The notes under the pieces are model-generated. The model had not been told where the DNA came from and did not search any database. It saw only the letters and a program-made list of their open reading frames with translations. A stretch of 10,058 nucleotides of DNA from Candidatus Zixiibacteriota bacterium (GTDB lineage: Bacteria; Zixibacteria; MSB-5A5; SM1-73), in the NCBI GenBank assembly GCA_022866585.1, contig JALHUP010000076.1:1-10058 (forward strand), given 5' to 3'. Shown here piece by piece: positions 4,935 to 10,058 of the stretch (the stretch's first letter is position 1; each line of letters begins with the position of its first letter). Both the position numbers and the translations under genes were made by a program.

Positions 4935-5449
4935 TACAGCAGTGTAAGGGTAGTGTAGATACCAAATACAAATCATACACTTTTAGGAGAAAGAAAAAAT
5001 TAGGCAACGCCCAAGAGAGAAGATATATTTTTCAAGAACTTGAAACCTTTTACTCTCAAGGAGGTTGCCCATGCAGTGCGATCTGTCAACCATAAAGATA
5101 ACCTGGACTTTCCCCAAAATTTTGCAGTGGATTGTCTTAACGTGTCGACAAATAAAAGGAAAGGTGAAGAAAAAAAGTGGACAAAGGCTCCTCCTCTTAA
5201 TAGAATATAGTGAGATTAAAAAAGAGAGGAGGAGCCCGATGCAAGAACGTTATTAGAGACCTTCCAATTATACTTATTTAACAATCTCGAAATAGGAGTC
5301 TGAAAAAAATGGGAAAATTCCAGGAGCTATTTTATATTGACAACCCCAAAAAGGAGTGTAAATTGAGTCTTAATTTGGGAGTAGACCTAAAAAGAAAAAG
5401 ACATGATGATAAAAGTAGGCGAATGAAAGTTGGTCCCGCAAAGCGGGAC
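4935..5449. other. Gene-poor stretch with weak ORFs and an inverted repeat
   Basis: No confident gene lies here. A plus-strand frame at 5071-5262 (ATG behind a strong AAGGAGG) would encode 63 residues of low-complexity, Lys-rich sequence. A different frame, open from 5004 to 5210, reads more like protein (KPFTLKEVAHAVRSVNHKDN) but has no ATG; TTG at 5040 and GTG at 5076 are the only possible starts. The perfect 12-bp inverted repeat GGCTCCTCCTCT / AGAGGAGGAGCC lies at 5186-5197 and 5225-5236. A possible weak plus-strand promoter is TTGACA (5337-5342), 16 bases, TAAATT (5359-5364). A palindrome GTCCCGC-AAA-GCGGGAC ends the stretch at 5433-5449. It may contain a decayed gene. Confidence 0.5.
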
Positions 5450-5467
5450 TGGAGTGTCCAGTTTTAG
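5309..5467 (+). CDS. Possible 52-residue small protein, unknown
   Basis: ATG at 5309 follows an AATAGGAG Shine-Dalgarno by about ten bases. The frame runs to a TAG at 5465-5467 and gives 52 residues, starting MGKFQELFYIDNPKKE and rich in Lys/Arg in the second half. The last ~11 codons run through a GC palindrome and the end of a MITE-like repeat, so the natural C-terminus may have been replaced by repeat insertion. No family is recognised, and it may not be expressed. Confidence 0.25.
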   Translation: MGKFQELFYIDNPKKECKLSLNLGVDLKRKRHDDKSRRMKVGPAKRDWSVQF

Positions 5468-5669
5468 GGCGTGCTGAAAAAAACGCTTTTGGAGTGCACC
5501 CCGCTTTGGCGGGGTGCGGTTTTCTTCAGAGTTTAAGTAATGGGAACATAGGAAGTTCTAAATTTCAAAAAATCGCGAAAGCCCCGCAAAGCGGGATCTA
5601 CGCTTCGCTCCGACAAGCTTTCGCACTCCGAAAGGGCTTTTTCAACACTCCCTAAAGGTGTACATTGCA
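5450..5669. repeat. MITE-like palindromic element, copy 1, with internal terminator
   Basis: The left end TGGAGTGTCCAGTTTTAGGG followed by CGTGCTGAAAAA is an inverted match to the right end TTTTTCAACACTCCCTAAAGG (5638 onward). Inside are the hairpin GCACCCCGC-tttg-GCGGGGTGC followed by GGTTTTCTT (5496-5525), which would act as a plus-strand terminator, and the structured repeat 5575-5624 (arms GCGAAAGC/GCTTTCGC). The same ends and internal repeat recur, partly inverted, at 8063-8300. It has no coding capacity, so any mobility would need a transposase in trans. It lies directly upstream of holB. Confidence 0.7.
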
Positions 5670-5753
5670 AATTCTCTTCTTAATAGGAGTTTTTCTGAAG
5701 CTCTTATATAAAGAGGAAAAAGCAAAACAATATCTCTTGGAGTGGTTTGAGTA

Positions 5754-6932
5754 ATGTCTTTTGCCAATGTGCTAAATCAGGAGATTCCCAAAAAGATTCT
5801 CTCTGGAGCTTTAAAAAAAGATATGCTCCCCTCTGCCTATCTTTTCTATGGAGGAGTGGGAACCGGGAAATGGGCTTTGGCTTTAGAGGTGGCAAAAGCC
5901 ATCAATTGCGAAAATTTACAAATCCCGTCAAAGGCGGGGAATGAAAATCCGGCTTGTGACCAATGCCTTTCCTGCAGAAAGATCGAAAAACTGATTCATC
6001 CGGATGTGAAGATGATCTTTCCTATTCCATTTGCGTCGCCTAAAACACAAGCGGAACGGGATAAAAAACAAGAGGCGATAGAAAAATTCAAAAAGGACAA
6101 AATTCAAGAGCCTTACACCATAGTCAAATTTGATAAGAATGTTAACATACCGGTGGACGAGATAAGGGAGATGCAAAGTAAGCTTTATTTGAAACCCTTT
6201 GAGGGAAAAAGGAAGGTGGTGATCATAACCGAGGTGGAAAACATGCATCCTTCATCTGCCAATTCTCTTCTCAAAACCTTAGAGGAGCCACCGAAAGACT
6301 CCCATCTGATTTTGACCAGCACGGACATAAACCGGCTTCTCCCCACGGTGGTCTCCCGTTGTCAGCAGATAAGATTTGCCAAAATCCCTTCTTTTTTGAT
6401 AGAAAAAAGACTGAAAGAACGATACCAAATTCCCGAGGAAAAAGCTTCCTTTTATGCTAAGATTTCAAATGGAAGTTTAGGGAAGGCTTTAGACTTCCTA
6501 CAGGGGGAAAAGGAAAATATCCGCCAAGACGCCATCCTTTTGATACAGACATCTATTGAAAGCAATACCGGAAAGATCATCGACCAGGTAGAGAAGCTTC
6601 AGAACAGATGGGATAAAAACTCGATTTTGGAGATGTTTGAATTCTTGATTTCCCTTTTCAGGGATGTATATTTAAGTCTGGAGACCTTTAAAACTGATAA
6701 AGAGCAGTTGTTAAATTACGATATAGCTTCTGAGGTGGTCAAACTGAGTGAAAGGTTCAAGCGTCAAAATAAAGTTGAAGAGGCTTTAGAACTTGTTGAT
6801 CGAATCAGAACCGATTGCAAAACGAAAAATGTCAATTTGAAGCTGGCTTTGTTAACTTTGTGCTTGAAATTAAGAGACTTAAGCCAAAACAAACCGGCTC
6901 ATATGAATGCATCCGCCTCCGTTATGCTATAA
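5754..6932 (+). CDS. holB: DNA polymerase III, delta prime subunit
   Basis: 392 residues. An AAA+ clamp-loader fold in the cytosol that, with gamma/tau and delta, opens the beta clamp during replication. The P-loop region is YGGVGTGKW (residues 32-40): Trp40 replaces the Ser/Thr of Walker A, as expected for delta prime, which does not hydrolyse ATP. The zinc module has Cys52, Cys68, Cys71 and Cys74 followed by IHPDV. Later come EVENMHPSSANSLLKTLEEPP (160-180) and SRCQQ (201-205), the arginine-finger SRC motif. The C-terminal helical part is ordinary. The gap between the first and second zinc Cys is 15 residues, longer than usual, and it includes PSKAG, encoded by a copy of the genome's GC palindrome (5924-5938). 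The ATG has GGAG 11 bases upstream. It is followed by ricT, the classic order. Confidence 0.95.
   Translation: MSFANVLNQEIPKKILSGALKKDMLPSAYLFYGGVGTGKWALALEVAKAINCENLQIPSKAGNENPACDQCLSCRKIEKLIHPDVKMIFPIPFASPKTQAERDKKQEAIEKFKKDKIQEPYTIVKFDKNVNIPVDEIREMQSKLYLKPFEGKRKVVIITEVENMHPSSANSLLKTLEEPPKDSHLILTSTDINRLLPTVVSRCQQIRFAKIPSFLIEKRLKERYQIPEEKASFYAKISNGSLGKALDFLQGEKENIRQDAILLIQTSIESNTGKIIDQVEKLQNRWDKNSILEMFEFLISLFRDVYLSLETFKTDKEQLLNYDIASEVVKLSERFKRQNKVEEALELVDRIRTDCKTKNVNLKLALLTLCLKLRDLSQNKPAHMNASASVML
5924..5938. repeat. GC palindrome embedded in the holB coding frame
   Basis: CCCGTCAAAGGCGGG matches, with one wobble change, the intergenic palindrome CCCGCCAAAGGCGGG at 4416-4430 and CCCGCCAAAGGCGG at 7058-7071. 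In holB it is read in frame as Pro-Ser-Lys-Ala-Gly in the loop between zinc ligands Cys52 and Cys68. This looks like a tolerated repeat insertion in a flexible loop. Confidence 0.65.
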
Positions 6933-6964
6933 TGCTTTGTTCATTAAATAACGATTGCATCCTC

Positions 6965-7110
6965 GTCCCGCAAAGTGCGGGACGCATTTTGGGTTTCGTT
7001 TTAAAAGGTTATGGTTTCGGTTAAGTGTCGTCTAAAAAGTCATCGTCAGTCGTTTGTCCCGCCAAAGGCGGCATAACCGAAAGACGATTTACGATACGTC
7101 ACCGAAACCC
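6965..7110. repeat. Nested inverted repeats between holB and ricT
   Basis: The 281-bp gap holds the hairpin GTCCCGC-aaagt-GCGGGAC (6965-6983). Inverted pairs GGGTTTCG (6991-6998) with CGAAACCC (7103-7110), and TTTCGGTTA (7015-7023) with TAACCGAAA (7074-7082), are nested around the GC palindrome CCCGCCAAAGGCGG (7058-7071). An in-frame upstream extension of ricT (from GTG at 7025) would read through this DNA. Its composition (HRNPNRHTIN) is not like RicT, so I treat it as noncoding repeat. Confidence 0.6.
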
Positions 7111-7213
7111 AAACCGACACACGATAAACATAGAAAACTCATTTTCCACCCGTTGGGGCGGGGTACCTTACTCCGCACCTTTTGAAACGAAAAACAGGAT
7201 CAAGGAGGAAGTT

Positions 7214-8056
7214 GTGGCTGAGCTATATTTGGTGGAGTTCAAGGGATCGCGTAAGGAAGTGTTTGCCAATCCGAATTGTCTGAGCCTGAGGCCAAACGAT
7301 TATGTGGTGGTTCAGGCGGAGCGGGGAGAGGATTTGGGCAAGGTGACCAAAAGGGTCCAAAAAGAGACAGAAGAGCGGGAAAGAAAACCGCAGAACGTCT
7401 TGCGCAAAGCCACGGATGAGGATTTAAAAAAAATGATCACTAATAGAGAAAAAGAGATGGAATGTTTTAAAGAATGTATGAGGATGATTGCTGAAAGAGG
7501 TTTGGAGATGAAGTTAGTGGACGTGGAACTCCAGTTCGATAACAACAAACTCACTTTCTTTTTCACTGCGGAAAAAAGGGTCGATTTCAGGGAACTGGTT
7601 AAGGAATTGGCCACCGCCTATAAGACCAGAATCGAACTGCGCCAGATCGGAGTAAGGGATGAAGCCAAAAGGATCAGCGGATTTGGAGTATGTGGTCTTC
7701 CCTTATGTTGTAGCTCCTTTTTGCGTGACTTTGAACCCATCTCCACCCAGCTGGCCCGGGAACAGAACCTCTCTTTGAATCCAGCCAAAATCTCCGGCAA
7801 CTGTGGCCGACTTTTGTGTTGTCTTTTGTATGAAAAAGAGTTTTACCAAAAAAGTTTGTCGCATTATCCCAAAGTGGGGGCAAAATTTAAGACCGAAAAA
7901 GGGGAAGGGGTAGTGGACAAGATTAACATCTTTAAGGAGTATATTGTGGTAAAACACGAAACCGGCGAAGAGGAGAAAATCAGCCTGGCGGAGATCAAAA
8001 AAGGGGAAAAGAAACAGTCCGGCATCTTAAGAAGATGGCTGAAAACAGAAAGCTAA
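7214..8056 (+). CDS. ricT: RicT (YaaT), PSP1-domain protein of the Ric/Y complex
   Basis: 280 residues from a GTG at 7214, chosen because AAGGAGG lies five bases upstream and the protein then begins MAELYLVEFKGSRKEVF, as RicT should. The conserved core GLEMKLVDVELQFDNNKLTF (96-115), then VDFRELVKEL (123-132), KTRIELRQIGVRDEAK and NLSLNPAKISGNCGRLLCC, is nearly identical to Bacillus YaaT as I recall it. Cys160, Cys165, Cys166, Cys197, Cys202 and Cys203 are the conserved cysteines linked to iron-sulfur clusters in the RicAFT complex. In B. subtilis that complex promotes RNase Y-dependent mRNA maturation and affects sporulation and competence. In other phyla RicT often stands alone and its role is less clear. 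RicA and RicF are not in this window. The C-terminal ~70 residues include a small beta-rich domain (VGAKFKTEKGEGVVDKINIF). Confidence 0.95.
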   Translation: MAELYLVEFKGSRKEVFANPNCLSLRPNDYVVVQAERGEDLGKVTKRVQKETEERERKPQNVLRKATDEDLKKMITNREKEMECFKECMRMIAERGLEMKLVDVELQFDNNKLTFFFTAEKRVDFRELVKELATAYKTRIELRQIGVRDEAKRISGFGVCGLPLCCSSFLRDFEPISTQLAREQNLSLNPAKISGNCGRLLCCLLYEKEFYQKSLSHYPKVGAKFKTEKGEGVVDKINIFKEYIVVKHETGEEEKISLAEIKKGEKKQSGILRRWLKTES

Positions 8057-8062
8057 GTTCTT

Positions 8063-8300
8063 TGGAGTGTCCAGCTTCAGCTTGACCTATCCCCTGGATC
8101 CTGCGGAAAACTTTTGGAAAAGCAACAAGGCTTTATATGGTTCGCCTAAAGGGACTGTTGAAAAAGTGGTTTTGGAGTGCGAAAGCTTGTCCGAAGGATC
8201 CCGCTTCGCGGGGCTTTCGCGGTTTTTAAGTTGGTGCGGGAAATCCAATTCCCGCACGAACAAGAGGGTTTTTCAACACGCCCTAAAGGCGAACACTCCA
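8063..8300. repeat. MITE-like palindromic element, copy 2, with terminator-like hairpins
   Basis: This covers most of the 341-bp gap between ricT and metG. The right end TTTTTCAACACGCCCTAAAGG then CGAACACTCCA is the inverse of the left end of copy 1. The segment 8141-8186 (CGCCTAAAGGGACTGTTGAA ... TGGAGTGCGAAAGCTTGTC) matches the reverse complement of copy 1's right end. A further TGGAGTGTCCAG at 8063-8074 suggests a compound insertion. Inside, GCGAAAGC/GCTTTCGC (8179-8220) encloses CCCGC-ttc-GCGGG and is followed by CGGTTTTT, which may attenuate transcription into metG. A second hairpin, GTGCGGGAA / TTCCCGCAC, lies at 8234-8257. Confidence 0.7.
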
Positions 8301-8397
8301 GATTTTTTCTCCAAGAGGTAGTAGTTCAAAATTACACGTTCCGAAAGAATAGAGTAACTATTGGAAAATCGATCTAAATCAACATAAGGAGGCAAAA

Positions 8398-10058
8398 TTG
8401 CCCTCAAGATTTTTGATCACTACCCCCATATATTATGTCAACGACAAGCCTCACATAGGTCATGCCTACACCTCCATAGCGGCGGATGTTTTAGCCCGAT
8501 TTCATCGGATGAATGGTGAGGAGACTTTCTTTCTGACTGGAACCGATGAACACGGGTCCAAAGTAGCTCAGACCGCAGAAGAGTTGGGCAAGACTCCTCA
8601 AGAACTCTGCGATGAGAACGCTTTATTTTTTAAAGAGGCGTGGAAAAACTTAAGCATATCATACGATTATTTTGTCCGCACCACCGACAAAAGACATGAA
8701 AAAGCGGTTGGTAAGTTATTGAAAAACTTGAACCATGCCACTTCCGATGAAGGAGAAAAGGTGGTTTATCCGGGAGAATATTCAGGGCTTTACTGTGTGG
8801 GCTGTGAGAAGTTCATCACCGCAAAAGATTTGGTAAATGGACTTTGTCCGGAACATCAGAAAGAGCCGGAAAAACTTTCCGAAAAAAATTACTTTTTCCG
8901 GCTATCCTCATATTTAAAAAAGGTAGAGAAATTGATTTTAGAGAACAAGCTTACGATCCTGCCCGAAGAGCGAAGAAAGGAGACTTTAGGTCTTTTGAAA
9001 CAGGGATTGGAGGATTTCTCCATCTCTCGGGAGAAAGTGAGCTGGGGCATTCCTCTCCCCTTTGATCCTAAACAAAATGCCTATGTGTGGGTGGATGCCC
9101 TTCCTAACTATATCTCCGCCATCGGCTATGGGGACGATGCGGAGCAATTCAAAAAGTGGTGGAAGGATGCTTATGTGGTGCATCTGATCGGCAAAGATAT
9201 TCTGAAGTTTCATGCCATCTTCTGGCCCGCCCTGCTTTTAGCGGTGGGGGAGAAACCGCCGGATGTGATATTCGTGCATGGATATTTCACCATAAAGGGT
9301 CAGAAGATGAGCAAAACTTTGGGAAATGTGGTCGATCCTAACTTTTTGGTTGAAAAATATGGAGCGGATGCCACCCGTTATCTCCTTTTGACCCAGTTCC
9401 CTTTCGGTCAGGATGGTGACATCGGGGAGCGGAGATTTGCCGAAAAATATAATTCCGATTTAGCTAACGATCTGGGCAACTTGGTCTCGAGAGTGATAAA
9501 CATGGTGCAAAACTATAGTCAAGGGAAAATTTCCCAACCTTCTATTTATGATAAATCCGACGAGGAGCTAAAAAACGAAGCTGTAAATTGTGGAGAAATT
9601 GTACTTGAGCATATAAAAAAGATAAATCTGAACCAAGCCATAGATTGTGTTCTGAAACTGGTCAGAAGCACCAACAGATACATTGAAAATCAGGCTCCCT
9701 GGAATCTGGCGAAGGATGGCAATAATGAAAGACTGGGGACTGTTTTGTATGTTGGCTGTGAGGTTTTGAGGATAATCAGTGCTCTTTTTTATCCCCTCTT
9801 GCCCAATAAATCTTTTCGCATAAGGGAGCTTTTGGGGTTATCGGGTGAAGAATCCAGTCCATCCTTAGAGAAAGCAAAAATTTGGGGCGTTTTGAAACCT
9901 GGAACGAAGGTGGGCAAGCCCGAATCGCTTTTCCCTCGGATTCAGTTGGAAGTTAAAGAGAAAGGAGAAGAAGCCATGCCAGAGGTTTCATTTGAAGAAT
10001 TCTCCAAGATTGATTTCAGGGTAGCAGAGGTAAAACAAGCGGAAAAAGTAAAAGGAGC
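8398..10058 (+). CDS. metG: Methionyl-tRNA synthetase (3' end outside window)
   Basis: This class I synthetase charges initiator and elongator tRNA-Met. The start is a TTG with AAGGAGG five bases upstream. The protein begins MPSRFLITTPIYYVND, so the N-terminus is the expected length. Motifs: HIGH as PHIGHAY (His19-His22), the zinc knuckle CVGCE with a distal CPEH (Cys133, Cys136, Cys150, His153), FLTGTDEHG (45-53), WVDALPNYISA, and the KMSKS loop as KMSKT (303-307). An alpha-helical anticodon-binding domain follows (NRYIENQAPWNLAK). After a short linker, a C-terminal tRNA-binding OB-fold (Trbp111/EMAP type) begins near residue 527 (MPEVSFEEFSKIDFRVAEV) and runs off the edge after 553 complete codons. 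No T-box or S-box leader is seen upstream; the leader is mostly repeat element. Confidence 0.97.
   Translation, partial: MPSRFLITTPIYYVNDKPHIGHAYTSIAADVLARFHRMNGEETFFLTGTDEHGSKVAQTAEELGKTPQELCDENALFFKEAWKNLSISYDYFVRTTDKRHEKAVGKLLKNLNHATSDEGEKVVYPGEYSGLYCVGCEKFITAKDLVNGLCPEHQKEPEKLSEKNYFFRLSSYLKKVEKLILENKLTILPEERRKETLGLLKQGLEDFSISREKVSWGIPLPFDPKQNAYVWVDALPNYISAIGYGDDAEQFKKWWKDAYVVHLIGKDILKFHAIFWPALLLAVGEKPPDVIFVHGYFTIKGQKMSKTLGNVVDPNFLVEKYGADATRYLLLTQFPFGQDGDIGERRFAEKYNSDLANDLGNLVSRVINMVQNYSQGKISQPSIYDKSDEELKNEAVNCGEIVLEHIKKINLNQAIDCVLKLVRSTNRYIENQAPWNLAKDGNNERLGTVLYVGCEVLRIISALFYPLLPNKSFRIRELLGLSGEESSPSLEKAKIWGVLKPGTKVGKPESLFPRIQLEVKEKGEEAMPEVSFEEFSKIDFRVAEVKQAEKVKG

Noticed and set aside
4754..5095. 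Plus-strand 113-codon ORF
   Set aside because: Starts inside the 245-bp element, runs through its inverted end, is Ser/Cys/Phe-rich and has no Shine-Dalgarno.
7025..7213. N-terminal 63-residue extension of RicT from GTG 7025
   Set aside because: It runs through nested inverted repeats and a GC palindrome, has no Shine-Dalgarno, and the family N-terminus begins at the GTG 7214 behind AAGGAGG.
8067..8377. Two overlapping plus-strand ORFs between ricT and metG
   Set aside because: Both are readings of the MITE-like repeat; no ribosome-binding site and no domain.
8301..8397. T-box or SAM riboswitch in front of metG
   Set aside because: No T-box sequence (TGGNACCGCG-like) or S-box core is seen; only ~100 bases separate the repeat element from the start codon.
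8986..9213. Minus-strand ORF within metG
   Set aside because: Shadow of the synthetase catalytic domain, which is intact on the plus strand.

Overview
The window looks like chromosomal DNA from an uncultured, probably free-living bacterium. The left-edge gene ends in two dockerin-like repeats with the SDVxYLINYLFIGG signature, a style I associate from memory with Zixibacteria-like and other candidate-phylum (FCB-type) genomes. That placement is an inference. Housekeeping genes, perfect sigma-70 boxes and strong Shine-Dalgarno sites show it is bacterial. Short GC-rich palindromes are scattered through the intergenic DNA and even inside genes.

Layout. (1) 2-577, plus strand: the 3' end of a secreted dockerin-repeat protein. 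It converges on a minus-strand operon across a shared hairpin terminator (588-626). (2) 657-4669, minus strand: a potassium/c-di-AMP type operon. A consensus promoter (4641-4669) is followed by a ydaO/yuaA-type c-di-AMP riboswitch (4454-4620) and an intrinsic terminator (4320-4347) that sits just before the first start codon. The genes, in transcription order, are an APC-superfamily permease resembling KimA, an 80-residue two-helix membrane protein, a membrane-anchored UspA-domain protein, a lone RCK_N/TrkA-N protein, and a two-domain RCK_N-RCK_C TrkA-family protein. (3) 4690-5753: about 1 kb with no confident gene. It holds a 245-bp element with long inverted ends built of paired 19-bp motifs, some weak small ORFs, a 12-bp perfect inverted repeat, and a 220-bp MITE-like palindromic element. 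(4) 5754-10058, plus strand: holB (DNA polymerase III delta prime), ricT (PSP1/YaaT) and the start of metG (methionyl-tRNA synthetase). This order resembles the holB-ricT...metS neighbourhood of Firmicutes.

How it may work together. In known systems c-di-AMP rises with cellular K+ and shuts off K+ importers, both through the ydaO riboswitch and by binding to RCK_C and USP domains. Here the riboswitch, the KimA-like transporter, a separate Usp protein and two RCK proteins share one transcription unit. The operon therefore looks like a K+ importer whose regulatory domains are encoded as separate subunits, with transcription gated by the same second messenger. The riboswitch is well supported by sequence. 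K+ specificity and physical association of the subunits are inferences.

A notable background feature is invasion by palindromic repeats. Two GC-rich palindromes lie inside the riboswitch aptamer, one lies in frame in the zinc loop of HolB, and two larger MITE-like copies flank the holB-ricT pair.
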